A DNA stretch of 64,000 nt, taken from the NCBI RefSeq assembly GCF_031624635.1, contig NZ_JAMQOQ010000001.1, forward strand, positions 1,116,001-1,180,000, in the 5' to 3' direction. The stretch is from Halogeometricum sp. S3BR5-2. GTDB taxonomy: Archaea > Halobacteriota > Halobacteria > Halobacteriales > Haloferacaceae. The notes beneath the pieces are model-generated. The model saw nothing but the letters and a program-made list of their open reading frames with translations. It was not told the origin of the DNA and made no database searches. A program made the translations under genes and the position numbers. Numbering within the stretch: position 1 is the stretch's first letter; each line of letters opens with the position of its first letter. Shown in pieces: positions 8,517-17,013 of this stretch.

Positions 8517-8731
8517 GTGAGGTCTTATCATTCTGCCGCGTATAAACGTTGGCTCTTTCCGCAATATCGCACCGGGAGTCCTCGGACCTCCCCCGCGCGC
8601 CTCCGACCGCCGTCAGCGACGCTCTCGTGGATGCTTCGTAAACGCGCCGAGAGCTATGGGTCCAATAAATTGTCTTCAGAAGCAGAGGTGCAGATTCCGT
8701 GCCACAATTAGTAGAGTGAGCGGTGCAGTGG

Positions 8732-9433
8732 CTATAAACTATCCGCTAGTTCGCTCTCGCATTCGATTCCATTCGTATTCGTAATCGTATCCAGCACGTT
8801 TCCGAGCTGTTTCAAACTGATCTCTCCGGAGCATTCGTCGGGTCGAATCGGGGCGTAAACTAGCCTTGACCCGTAGAACGCGCTGATGACGCGAGTGTGT
8901 CTCCCGGCCGCTCCGCTCCCGTAACCCGCGACGCTCACTCCGTCCTTCGAGGCGTCGTTCAGACACTCCAGAAGCGTCAGCGCGTCGCCCTCGTCCTCGA
9001 CGCGAACGACGATTTTGACGAGGTCACCGTACTTCCGGCACTCGGCGATGGTCCGTTTGAGTTCGCCCCGCGGCGGGGTCTTCTCCTCGTCGTAGCTCGA
9101 TATTAGTAGTTGGACCCCGAGTTCGCGGAGTCGTTCGAGCACGTCGGGTCGGTCGGCCGCGTGGGCGGCCTCGATTTCCACCGTCTCGACGGTACCGGGC
9201 GGCGCCGCGGCGGCGATGCTTGCCACCTCGTCGGGGTCGAGCGCGTCCCCCTCTCTGGTGGCCGCGCGCGGGGAGAGCACGAGCGGAACGGCTTCGGTGT
9301 AGTTCGACAGTTGGGCGCGGGGGTTCTCCGCGCTCCCCAGTCGGAACTCGACGTAGTCGGCCAGCGCATCGGCGTCCGCCGCCGCGCCCAAGTCGTCGGT
9401 CACGCCCACGAGTCGACACTCATCAACGTCCAT
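8732..9433 (-). CDS. AroD paralogue lacking the catalytic histidine
   Basis: 233 residues, co-linear without gaps to the aroD product downstream (K140 and R181 align exactly), so it is a type I DHQ dehydratase fold. The catalytic histidine position is Y114 (SSYDEEKTP instead of SHHDFDETP), and the EFRMD motif has become EFRLG. The Schiff-base lysine remains in DLVKIVVRV. It therefore probably does not dehydrate dehydroquinate normally; it could act on another substrate via the lysine or bind a ligand. ATG at 9433 fits the paralogue start. It is in the same direction as aroD, 215 bases upstream of it. Confidence 0.8.
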   Translation of the reverse strand: MDVDECRLVGVTDDLGAAADADALADYVEFRLGSAENPRAQLSNYTEAVPLVLSPRAATREGDALDPDEVASIAAAAPPGTVETVEIEAAHAADRPDVLERLRELGVQLLISSYDEEKTPPRGELKRTIAECRKYGDLVKIVVRVEDEGDALTLLECLNDASKDGVSVAGYGSGAAGRHTRVISAFYGSRLVYAPIRPDECSGEISLKQLGNVLDTITNTNGIECESELADSL

Positions 9434-9547
9434 GCTATTCGTAGCTCTCTCGGAGTTCAAAAGTGTTTCTCGGGACTCGATTTCCCCCTCGTCCTCCGGA
9501 CCGCCGCAGGCGACGGACCCCGTTCCGCGGCGGCACCCCTCGGCCCG

Positions 9548-9562
9548 TTTGAGGATGTTGAA
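9548..9562. promoter_or_regulatory. Weak IclR-like site upstream of the aroD-like gene
   Basis: On the minus strand this reads TTCAACATCCTCAAA, sharing 10 of 15 positions with the strong sites. It lies 115 bases ahead of the aroD-like start and about 100 bases from the strong site at 9664, so a pair is possible. Confidence 0.25.
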
Positions 9563-9663
9563 ACGCCGCTATCCGGTTCCGCTTCGAACTCTCGCCGGCG
9601 TATCGCGCTCTTAATTACAATCCTATTTTTGTAACACGCTCGCCGCCTCGCTCGGTTCACTGC

Positions 9664-9678
9664 TTCAACGATATCGAA
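9664..9678. promoter_or_regulatory. Candidate IclR operator (TTCAACGATATCGAA)
   Basis: Palindrome upstream of the aroD-like gene. It differs by one base from the site at 12914 and by three from that at 13839. All three are intergenic and lie within 4.2 kb around one IclR gene, which is why I read them as its operators. Confidence 0.5.
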
Positions 9679-9831
9679 CCGGCTGCCCACGCGGTAGCCG
9701 CACCCGTGACCTCTAGTCGACGTCCTCGCGAGAACGTCGGCCGGGAGAGGTCCTGTCGGCGTCTCCGCGCGAAGTCATCGGCCGCTCGTTACCGAACCGT
9801 CACTCGTCGCTTGCGGGTCGTCTTCGCGGCG

Positions 9832-10521
9832 TCACTGAACCGAGTCTTCCGGTCCGACGATGGTGAGGTCGTCGAACAGTTCGTCGTAGCCGTTGCGCTC
9901 GTAGAGATACTCCCCGCTCAGCACCTCTTCGCGGACGGAGTCCTCCGAATCGAGCTTCTCGCGGGAGCGCTCCAGCACGTCCTCGGCCCCCTCGCTCGGA
10001 ATCACGGCCACGCCGTCGTCGTCGCCGACGACGATGTCGCCGGGGTCGACGCTCACCCCGCCGCAGGAGACGGTGACGTTTATCGACCCGGGGTCCTGTT
10101 TGAGCGGTCCCTGCGGGTTGACCCCCCGGCCGTACATCGGGAACTCCATCTCCGCTATCTCCCGGCTGTCCCGGTACGCGCCGTCGATGATGATGCCAGC
10201 GAGGTCGTTCGCCTGACACGACGTGCACATCAGTTCGCCGATGTGGCCCGTCTCGGTGTAGCCGTTGCAGTCGATGACAAGGACGTCGCCGGGTTCGGCC
10301 ATCGTGATGGCCTTGTGGATGATCAGGTTGTCTCCGGGCGACGCGTTGACGGTGACCGCTGTCCCGGCCATCTCGACGCCGTCGTACGCCGGTCGGAGCC
10401 CCGAGTCCATCGTCAGCCCGACGTTTCCGGTGACGTCCGAAACGATAGTGCTCGGCACATCCTTGAACGCCGCGACGACGTCGCTGTCCGGTCGGTCTAC
10501 GTCATGCTCTACCGTGTGCAT
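9832..10521 (-). CDS. RraA/HMG-aldolase family protein
   Basis: 229 residues of the RraA / 4-hydroxy-4-methyl-2-oxoglutarate aldolase fold (formerly misnamed dimethylmenaquinone methyltransferase). The family motif is clear near residues 97-128: GELMCTSCQANDLAGIIIDG followed by AYRDSREI, with the Arg-Asp pair that holds substrate and metal in the aldolases. Members cleave or decarboxylate branched hydroxy-oxo-acids formed in protocatechuate/gallate breakdown; others are RNase E inhibitors, unlikely in an archaeon. ATG at 10521 (MHTVEHDV) is preferred over the upstream start. Context of dehydratases, dehydrogenases and a TTT importer supports a catabolic role. Confidence 0.8.
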   Translation of the reverse strand: MHTVEHDVDRPDSDVVAAFKDVPSTIVSDVTGNVGLTMDSGLRPAYDGVEMAGTAVTVNASPGDNLIIHKAITMAEPGDVLVIDCNGYTETGHIGELMCTSCQANDLAGIIIDGAYRDSREIAEMEFPMYGRGVNPQGPLKQDPGSINVTVSCGGVSVDPGDIVVGDDDGVAVIPSEGAEDVLERSREKLDSEDSVREEVLSGEYLYERNGYDELFDDLTIVGPEDSVQ

Positions 10522-10673
10522 GCGGCGAACGAAGAGCACGACTCACGTTAAACTATCGGTGTCCCGGAAGCGCGGTCGCCTCCCCCCTCTTTCCGTCGTC
10601 GCCGGCGGTCCGGCCCGCGAGCGCCGTCGTCCCAATCCATAGAATTATACCCGCAGCGCTGCCACCGTGCTGT

Positions 10674-11711
10674 ATGCGTGGACTAGCGAAGACAGAGCGT
10701 ACTGAAGGGTACGTCGAACTCATCGAGCGAGGGCGCCCGACACCGGCGGCGGACGAGGTTCTCGTCGAGGTGGAGTACGCGGGCCTGTGCGGCAGCGACG
10801 CGGGTATCTACAAGTTCAAAGCGCCGTTCGAGCGGATGAACCTCCCGACGGTCATCGGCCACGAGTACACCGGCCGCGTCGTCGACGTCGGCGACGCCGT
10901 CACGAAGTTCGCGCACGGCGACCGCGTGGTCGAGCGACCGATCCGGCCGTGCGGCGACTGCTATCAGTGCGAAATCGGTGAGGAGAACGTCTGTCAGCAC
11001 ACCGAGCTTACCGGTATCGACCACGACGGCGCCTACGAGGAACTCATCGCCGTCCCGGAGGACGTCCTCCACTCCGTCCCCGACGGCGTGCCGGCGCGGC
11101 ACGCCGCGATAGTCGAACCGACGGCCATCGCGACGCGCGCCGTCATCGAGAACTCGCGTGTCAGTCCCGGCGACCGCGTGCTGGTCGAGGGGCCGGGACC
11201 GATCGGACTGCTGTGCGCGCAGGTCGCCGAGGCGCAGGGCGGCGACGTGGTCGTCTCCGGCGTCGGACGGGACGCGAAGTATCGGCTTCCGCTCGCCCGC
11301 GAACTCGGGTTCGAGGCGCTCGACGTCGCCGAGACAGACATCGCCGCCCACCGCGAGCGACTCACGGACGGCGTCGGGTACGACGTGGTGTTCGACACGA
11401 CGGGCCACCCATCCGGTCTGACCACCGCCGCGGACGAGGTGCGCAAGGGCGGACAGATCGTGCTCGTGGGTCAGACCGGCGAGACGACGATGCCGTACTC
11501 GCCGCTCGTCCGCTCGGAGATCGATCTCCAGTGCAGCTACGGGGCGACTTACGAGGACTTCGAGCGCGGACTGCGGCTCATTCGGGCCGGAGACGTCGAC
11601 TGCGAGACGTTCATCGACGACCGGTTCTCGCTGCTCGACGCCGACGGGGCGTTCGAGGCGTTCCTGGCCGGCGAAACCTGCAAACCCGTCTTCGACGTCT
11701 CGGAGCTGTAG
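10674..11711 (+). CDS. Zinc-dependent dehydrogenase (sorbitol/threonine dehydrogenase-like MDR)
   Basis: 345 residues. Catalytic zinc ligands C39 (GLCGSD), H63-E64 (GHEY) and a Glu near 147 (VEPTAIA) give the polyol-dehydrogenase pattern, with the structural zinc loop C93, C96, C99, C107. The nucleotide fold is VEGPGPIGLL near 171-180. Likely oxidises a hydroxyl of a polyol or hydroxy acid with NAD(P). ATG at 10674 is about 25 bases after AGAATTATAC (10640-10650), a good TATA box for a nearly leaderless transcript. It is divergent from the RraA-like gene. Substrate unknown. Confidence 0.87.
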   Translation: MRGLAKTERTEGYVELIERGRPTPAADEVLVEVEYAGLCGSDAGIYKFKAPFERMNLPTVIGHEYTGRVVDVGDAVTKFAHGDRVVERPIRPCGDCYQCEIGEENVCQHTELTGIDHDGAYEELIAVPEDVLHSVPDGVPARHAAIVEPTAIATRAVIENSRVSPGDRVLVEGPGPIGLLCAQVAEAQGGDVVVSGVGRDAKYRLPLARELGFEALDVAETDIAAHRERLTDGVGYDVVFDTTGHPSGLTTAADEVRKGGQIVLVGQTGETTMPYSPLVRSEIDLQCSYGATYEDFERGLRLIRAGDVDCETFIDDRFSLLDADGAFEAFLAGETCKPVFDVSEL

Positions 11712-11887
11712 TTCCGGTTCTTCTGCCGTCGTTGCGTGAGCCGTTCCGGTTCTCGCGGGTTCCCGCGAGTTCTCCTAATACCCGAACTCCGACGTGTCGA
11801 ATCCTCGGTAAAACGAACATTCGTCCCGTCACTCTCGCATCGGTCGCCGCTCTCCGGAGACGCACGGACCGTCCGATACCGCTCCGT

Positions 11888-12796
11888 TTACGACTCCGAG
11901 GAGGCGCCCTCGACCTCGGGCGGACCGTCCCACCGACAGCCGTCATCCTTCGGTTCGTATCCGAGCACCTCCTTCGCGTGTTCGGTGTCGAACCACCGGG
12001 ACGCGTTGTCGCTGACCGCGTAGAACGTATCGTACGTCACCGTCTCATTTTGCAGACAGCAGTCGACGAGGTGGGCGAAGTCGCGCTGGGACGTCCACGT
12101 CGCCTTCAGTCGCTTCACCATGCGCTCGTACTGCTCGCTCCCGCGCTCCCAGGACCCGGTCTGCGACTGGTCCCACACCTCGTCGTCGTCGCCAAGTTCG
12201 TGTTCGTCGCCCCTGTCGACGCCGCGTTCGGCGTCGCCGTACGGGTGGTCGTACCGTTCCGTGCGGACGCTGGAGATGCGGAGCGAGAACATCTGCTCGG
12301 GGGAGGCGTCGCGCCGCGCGTGCGACCGAAGGATGTTCTCGCCGAAGAGTTTCGAGGCGCCGTAGTAGCCGTCGGGCTTCGGGAGCGACTCGTGGTCGAG
12401 CAAGAGCGGATACTCCTCCTCGTACAGTTCCGGCGCGTGGTCCTCCTCGTACAGACCCATGACGCGCTGTGAGGACGCGAACACGAGTTTCTCGACTCCG
12501 GCGTCCTGCGCCGCCTTGAGGACGTTATACGTTCCGACGATGTTCGGTTCGACGACGTCTCCGAAGTCCGCCCCGGCGTCTGACTGGGCGGCGAGGTGAA
12601 CGACCGCGTCCTGCCCGTCGAAGGCGGGTCGGATCGCTTCGTAGTCGCTGACGTCGGCCACGTGCGTCTCGTACTCGGGATGCTCGTTCCGGTCGAGGAA
12701 GGTGAACTCGTACCGATCCTCGCCCACCAGGTGGTTACGCAGGGCTTCTCCCGCCTCGCCGAACGGACCCGTAATGAGGACTCTTTGCGTACTCAT
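11888..12796 (-). CDS. NAD-dependent epimerase/dehydratase, uronate dehydrogenase-like
   Basis: 302 residues of an extended short-chain dehydrogenase. The cofactor motif is ITGPFGEAG (residues 7-15), with VFASSQRV and catalytic Tyr-Lys in DGYYGASKLFGEN near 150. The C-terminal half (WTSQRDFAHLVD, FYAVSDNASRWFD, LGYEPKDDG) resembles uronate dehydrogenases, which oxidise uronic acids to lactones. ATG at 12796 is chosen since the extra upstream residues lie outside the fold. A candidate operator lies 118 bases upstream. Uronate oxidation is a family-based guess; a sugar epimerase is the alternative. Confidence 0.8.
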   Translation of the reverse strand: MSTQRVLITGPFGEAGEALRNHLVGEDRYEFTFLDRNEHPEYETHVADVSDYEAIRPAFDGQDAVVHLAAQSDAGADFGDVVEPNIVGTYNVLKAAQDAGVEKLVFASSQRVMGLYEEDHAPELYEEEYPLLLDHESLPKPDGYYGASKLFGENILRSHARRDASPEQMFSLRISSVRTERYDHPYGDAERGVDRGDEHELGDDDEVWDQSQTGSWERGSEQYERMVKRLKATWTSQRDFAHLVDCCLQNETVTYDTFYAVSDNASRWFDTEHAKEVLGYEPKDDGCRWDGPPEVEGASSES

Positions 12797-12913
12797 CGAT
12801 AATGGAGGTTGAGACCGGAGATATTTATAGCTTCTGCGAGCCCCCGAATCGGACGCTCGCGCCACGTCTCGGGCGTTGGCCGGTGTTTTCGGAGACCGGA
12901 ACGGTGCACGCGA

Positions 12914-12928
12914 TTCAACAATATCGAA
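12914..12928. promoter_or_regulatory. Candidate IclR operator (TTCAACAATATCGAA)
   Basis: Near-perfect palindrome between the IclR gene end and the start of the epimerase-like gene, which it probably controls. It matches the sites at 9664 (one difference) and 13839. Confidence 0.5.
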
Positions 12929-13022
12929 CCAACGGTGTGCAGTGGAATTACAAAGTTAGGGTCGTAATGGAAATCGAGACACCGGACCGGACGGCGCGGG
13001 TGGAGAACCGCGAGACGAACGC

Positions 13023-13796
13023 TTACCGCTGGGAGAGTTTGAGTTCGATGATGTTCTTCTTGTTCAGTATCGCCGGGGCGAGCGTTTCCTCGATGCGGTC
13101 GTCCCCCATTCGGCTGAGCGGCCCGCTGATGCTGATGGCACCGACGACGCTACCGGAGTTCGATAATATCGGAGCGGCGACGGCGCTGACGCCGACGAAG
13201 TGTTCCCCCCGGTTCACGGCGTATCCGCGCTCTCGCGTTTCCTCCAGTTCCTCGAACAGCGCCTCCCTGTCGACGATGCTCTCCTCGGTGAGCGCCGGAA
13301 GTCCCCGCAGGTTGAGGATGGTCTCCACTCGGTCGTCCGAGAACTGCGACAGCATCGCCTTCCCGAGCGCCGTGTTGTGCAAGTAGAGGTGCGCCCCCAG
13401 GGCCGCGTTGTCGTCGATCGATTCGGGACCCTCCGACTTGTACAGTTGGACCATGTACCCGTTCTGCTCGGTCCCGACGTTCGCAATCTCCCCCGACTGT
13501 GCCCGGAGGTCGTCTATCTCCGTCTTCGCGGCCTGATACAGCGGCAACTGGTCGCGCAGTTGACCGCCGGTGCGCAGGAAGAGGAAACTGCACTCGTACC
13601 GCTCGTCGCGCTTTATCACGTAGTCGTTCTCGACGAGCGTGACGAGGTGGATGTGGGCGGTGCTCATCGGCATGTCGAACTCCTCGGCAACCGCGGACAG
13701 CGTGGCCGGTCCCTCGGTCCGCAGGTACTCCACGATGTCGAACGCCCGCGAGACGCTCTTCAACTGCCGCGTGCCCGACCCGTCGTTCTCGCTCAT
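13023..13796 (-). CDS. IclR family transcriptional regulator
   Basis: 257 residues. The winged HTH lies at about 12-72 (QLKSVSRAFDIVEYL, then MSTAHIHLVTLVENDYV) and the effector-binding domain at about 85-255 (LYLHNTALGKAMLSQF, FVGVSAVAAPI, VVGAISISGP). ATG at 13796. It is divergent from the MBL-fold gene, with the palindrome at 13839 between them, and lies in the middle of the catabolic block. It is the best candidate regulator for the block and for itself. The effector is unknown, but IclR effectors are often small carboxylic acids, which would fit the TTT importer nearby. Confidence 0.9.
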   Translation of the reverse strand: MSENDGSGTRQLKSVSRAFDIVEYLRTEGPATLSAVAEEFDMPMSTAHIHLVTLVENDYVIKRDERYECSFLFLRTGGQLRDQLPLYQAAKTEIDDLRAQSGEIANVGTEQNGYMVQLYKSEGPESIDDNAALGAHLYLHNTALGKAMLSQFSDDRVETILNLRGLPALTEESIVDREALFEELEETRERGYAVNRGEHFVGVSAVAAPILSNSGSVVGAISISGPLSRMGDDRIEETLAPAILNKKNIIELKLSQR

Positions 13797-13838
13797 ACCT
13801 TCGCATTCGGTCGTCGTCTATTAAGTGCTAGGAATCGT

Positions 13839-13853
13839 TTCAACAGTATTGAA
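13839..13853. promoter_or_regulatory. Candidate IclR operator (TTCAACAGTATTGAA)
   Basis: Palindrome with matching TTCAA/TTGAA ends, 43 bases ahead of the IclR start and 111 bases ahead of the divergent MBL-fold gene. The position suits autoregulation and control of the neighbour. Confidence 0.5.
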
Positions 13854-13963
13854 GCGACCGTTCGCCTCGACGGCGGCCTTCGACGCGGAGTCGGATGGGA
13901 GAGCGGCTGTACTGCCGCATATCGGTAGTTTTATTTTCGCGGCGGGGTGATTCGGGCACGAAC

Positions 13964-14608
13964 ATGAGCGCGGAGAGCGTCGTCGACGACATCTCGCTGA
14001 TACAGTTCGAGCACGTGCGCGTCTACGTGCTCGAGGACGTACCGAGCGGAGAGACCACCCTCATCGACACGGCGTTCGAAGAGAACGGCGAGGAACTGGT
14101 GGAGGTGCTTCGAGAGGAGTTCGACGGCGTCGACCGGGTCATCCTGACACACGGCGACCACGGTCACCACGGGGGGCTCACCCACGTGATGGAGGCGTTC
14201 TCCCCGACGCTGGCGGCACCGGACAACGAGACGAAACTGTACGAGGCCATCGAGCACGAACCGGACGTCCGCTACGAGGACGGCGACGTCCTCGACGGCA
14301 ACATCGAAGTGGTGCAGGTTCCCGGCCATACGGAGGGGACCTCCGCGCTGCTCCTCCGGGACCGGGACATCCTCATCTCCGGAGACGCGCTCGACGGCGC
14401 GGACCGCGCGGGGCTTCCGGCCGGCTACCTCCTTCCGCCGCCGGCACTGTTCAACGACGACCACGAGGCGGCCGAGATAAACCTCTACGACCTGCTTCAG
14501 TACGACTTCGATACCGTACTGGTGTTCCACGGCTCGAACGTCTTCGAGAACCCGAAAGAGAAGCTCGACGACTTCCTCGCCGAACGCGAGTGGGACCCGC
14601 GTCCCTGA
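13964..14608 (+). CDS. MBL-fold metallohydrolase with altered metal motif
   Basis: 214 residues of the metallo-beta-lactamase fold (glyoxalase II-like). The usual HxHxDH metal motif reads LTHGDHGHHGG: H63, then Asp at 65 where His is usual, Gly at 67 where Asp is usual, and H68. Later ligands remain in VPGHTEGT and ISGDALDG. Metal binding is therefore probably different from the standard dizinc site. ATG at 13964 follows TTTTATTTT at 13930-13938, about 30 bases ahead, as a TATA box; this decides against the longer frame. Possibly a thioester or lactone hydrolase in the catabolic block. Confidence 0.8.
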   Translation: MSAESVVDDISLIQFEHVRVYVLEDVPSGETTLIDTAFEENGEELVEVLREEFDGVDRVILTHGDHGHHGGLTHVMEAFSPTLAAPDNETKLYEAIEHEPDVRYEDGDVLDGNIEVVQVPGHTEGTSALLLRDRDILISGDALDGADRAGLPAGYLLPPPALFNDDHEAAEINLYDLLQYDFDTVLVFHGSNVFENPKEKLDDFLAEREWDPRP

Positions 14609-14647
14609 CCGACCGGACCGCCCTGAGGCGACAGGGTCTCGCTCGCG

Positions 14648-15082
14648 TCAGTCCTCGTCGTCGACGAACGAGGTGACGACGGGACAGGTCGCATCCAGCA
14701 GGATGGACTGGGCGACGCTCCCGAACAGCACCTTTCCGGTGGGAGAGCGCCGTCGCGGGCGGACCACGATGTAGCGGGCGTCCCGTTCCTCGGCGTAGCC
14801 GATAATCTCGTCGGCGGGGTCGCCCACCAGACCGACCGTCTCGTAGTCGACGGACACGTCGGTCACCGCCTCTTCTGCCATCTCGGCCGCCGCGTCACGG
14901 ACCTGCTCCATGTCCAACGGGTCGTCCGCCTGCGCGCTGGTTCGCCCGAGATTTACGAACTCCGAGCGAGTCAGCGCGTGGACGAAGTGAACCGTGTCAT
15001 CGAACGCCTCGGCCAGTCGCTCCGCCTCTCTAACCACCGTCGTCGTTCTGTTCGAACGATCTACCGCTCCGACGATTACCAT
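14648..15082 (-). CDS. Universal stress protein (UspA family)
   Basis: 144 residues with the Usp alpha/beta fold: VIVGAVDRS at the N-terminus, GDPADEIIGYAEERDARYIVV in the middle and KVLFGSVAQSILLDATCPVV at the end. The ATP-binding glycine stretch, usually G-x2-G-x9-G-S, is partly changed (RPRRRSPTGKVLFGS), so nucleotide binding is uncertain. ATG at 15082. It is convergent with the MBL gene and divergent from the TTT genes; a regulatory or stress role is assumed from family only. Confidence 0.85.
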   Translation of the reverse strand: MVIVGAVDRSNRTTTVVREAERLAEAFDDTVHFVHALTRSEFVNLGRTSAQADDPLDMEQVRDAAAEMAEEAVTDVSVDYETVGLVGDPADEIIGYAEERDARYIVVRPRRRSPTGKVLFGSVAQSILLDATCPVVTSFVDDED

Positions 15083-15204
15083 GCCTCCTACTGATTCGTA
15101 GCCCTACATCATTGTTTCGCCGCCGAACGTCGAGTTTCCGTTCCGTTTCTTGTCATCGGATGATAGAAAAACCTAAATGATAGTCCCCATACGATAGGGT
15201 AGAG

Positions 15205-16239
15205 ATGACAGACGACAGTATCTCTGCCAGCGCTGGGGACAGCCAGGCGGGTACGGGCGGCGGCGTCGTGAACCGGCGAAACGTCCTGAAGGCTCTCGGT
15301 GGGGCGGGTCTCGTGGCGACTGCGGGATGCGTCAGCCAACTGTCCGGCGGGTCGAACCAGGAGTGGCCCTCTCGGCAGGTCGAAGTGGTCTCGCCGTGGT
15401 CGGCCGGCGGCGGCGCCGACCGGACGAGCCGAGCGGTCGCCGACGCGGCGGAGAGCAACACCGACGTCTCGTGGAACGTCAGCAACCAGACGGGCGGGTC
15501 GGGGTCGGTCGGGATGAGCGCGGTGGCGAACGCGGAGCCGACGGGCCACACGCTCGGCTGCACCGCCCCCGAAATCTGTCTGTTCCAACACCTCGGCATC
15601 GCGGACCTCGGTCCGGACGACATCACGCCGATCATGCAGTACACCCAGATGCCCGCGGCCATCGTGGTGAGACAGAATTCCGATTACACGACGGTCGACG
15701 AGTTCCTTTCGTACGCGGAGAACAACAAGGTGCAGATGGCCAACTCGGGGATCGGATCCTCGTGGCACATGGCGGGCGCCGCCTGGGCCTCCGAGGCGGG
15801 AATCGACGTGCAGCACGTCGCGTACGAGGGTGCCGCGCCAGCCATCACCGCGACGGTGAACGGCGAGGCGGACTGTGCGACGGTCGGAGCCGTCGAGGTG
15901 GCCTCGCAGGTCCGCGACGGCCCCCTCACCGCACTCGGCGTCATGTACGACGAACAGCTCGAATCGCTCCCGAACACGCCGACGATGCAGTCACAGGGGG
16001 TCGACATCGTCATCGGATCGTGGCTCGCGCACTTCGCCCCGCCGGACCTCCCGGAGGAGGTCCAGCAGTCCATCGTCGAGACGTACAACACCGTCTACGA
16101 GTCCGAATCGTTCCGCACGTTCATGGAGAACAACAACTTCATGCGCGTCAAGCGGGGCCCGGAAGAACTCCAGCAGTTCCTCGACGACCGCTACGAGTTC
16201 TACGGCAACCTGGTCGAGGAACTGAACATACAGGCCTGA
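15205..16239 (+). CDS. tctC: Tripartite tricarboxylate transporter substrate-binding protein
   Basis: 344 residues. A twin-arginine signal (NRRNVLKAL, R24-R25) is followed by a lipobox ending in C42 (TAGC), so it is a Tat-exported lipoprotein on the outer face of the membrane. The mature part is a TctC/Bug-type binding protein (VEVVSPWSAGGGADRTSRAVAD, PAAIVVRQNSDYTTVDEFL). It captures a carboxylate and hands it to TctA/TctB encoded downstream. ATG at 15205. Ligand unknown; Bug proteins take di- and tricarboxylates or aromatic acids. Confidence 0.9.
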   Translation: MTDDSISASAGDSQAGTGGGVVNRRNVLKALGGAGLVATAGCVSQLSGGSNQEWPSRQVEVVSPWSAGGGADRTSRAVADAAESNTDVSWNVSNQTGGSGSVGMSAVANAEPTGHTLGCTAPEICLFQHLGIADLGPDDITPIMQYTQMPAAIVVRQNSDYTTVDEFLSYAENNKVQMANSGIGSSWHMAGAAWASEAGIDVQHVAYEGAAPAITATVNGEADCATVGAVEVASQVRDGPLTALGVMYDEQLESLPNTPTMQSQGVDIVIGSWLAHFAPPDLPEEVQQSIVETYNTVYESESFRTFMENNNFMRVKRGPEELQQFLDDRYEFYGNLVEELNIQA

Positions 16240-16527
16240 TCGGTCTCGACGACCGAGAGGCGGCGAGCGTCTCTCCGGTCGACACCAGTACCTTTTTATA
16301 AATCATGCGTGAATGTTTCACACAATCCCTCAATACATGAGCACCAGTACTGTACGTTCAGGGACCCGGCTGGCCACGCCCCCAGAGAGACGCGTCCGGA
16401 GCGAACGGCGGAGGGACCCGGTGCCGACCGTCGCGCCGTCTCCTGCAGCGGGAGACACGCAAACGGGCGACGCACGGGCCGCGTCGACTCGCGAACACCA
16501 CCGCGAATCGGAGCCAGAGCACCTCGT

Positions 16528-17013
16528 ATGAAACTCAGCACCAACGCACTACGGTCGAGTCCGCTCGCAATCGCCTTCATCGTCGGCGCGGCGGTCGTGA
16601 TATTCTTCGCCTCTCGCTTCCCGAGCGGCGGCGAGGTGGGGCCGGGCTTCTTCCCCATCGGCATCTCGGCCGGTATCATCCTCTTCGCGCTCGCCGAGTT
16701 GGTCACCGAGAGCGACGGCGGCCTCGACGTGAGTGACCACGATCTGCGGGCCGCGGGCACCGTGTTCGCCCTCGTCTTGGGCTATCTCGTCGTGATGCCG
16801 CTCGCGGGATTCCTCGTGGGGACGATGCTGTTCCTACCGGTCATTCTCTACTACTCGGGGGTCCGCTCGCCGACGACGATACTCCTGATGTCGATACTGC
16901 TTCCCATCGCGCTGTTCTACATCTTCAGCCAGTTCTTCTTGGTCCCGCTTCCGGAGGGCGTGATACCGTTCTCCAGACTGCTTCCGCGGCTTCCCGTGTG
17001 GGTGATGCTATGA
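16528..17013 (+). CDS. tctB: Tripartite tricarboxylate transporter small membrane subunit
   Basis: 161 residues with four predicted membrane helices, starting with PLAIAFIVGAAVVIFFAS and ending with ILLPIALFYIFSQFFLVPL. TctB is the small membrane partner of TctA in sodium-driven TTT importers. ATG at 16528 is chosen since the longer frame adds only a Pro/Arg-rich stretch out of keeping with the family. Its stop overlaps the tctA ATG (ATGA). The 288 bases after tctC hold no gene; a T-rich stretch at 16291-16300 may be the tctC terminator or a second promoter. Confidence 0.87.
   Translation: MKLSTNALRSSPLAIAFIVGAAVVIFFASRFPSGGEVGPGFFPIGISAGIILFALAELVTESDGGLDVSDHDLRAAGTVFALVLGYLVVMPLAGFLVGTMLFLPVILYYSGVRSPTTILLMSILLPIALFYIFSQFFLVPLPEGVIPFSRLLPRLPVWVML

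Larger units (their letters stand above)
9434..9831. other. Intergenic region with two IclR-like sites
   Basis: 398 bases between the aroD-like gene and the end of the RraA-like gene. It carries the palindromes at 9548 and 9664 (listed separately) and an A/T-rich patch at about 9611-9632 that could be the aroD-like promoter. No supported coding sequence is seen. Confidence 0.45.
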
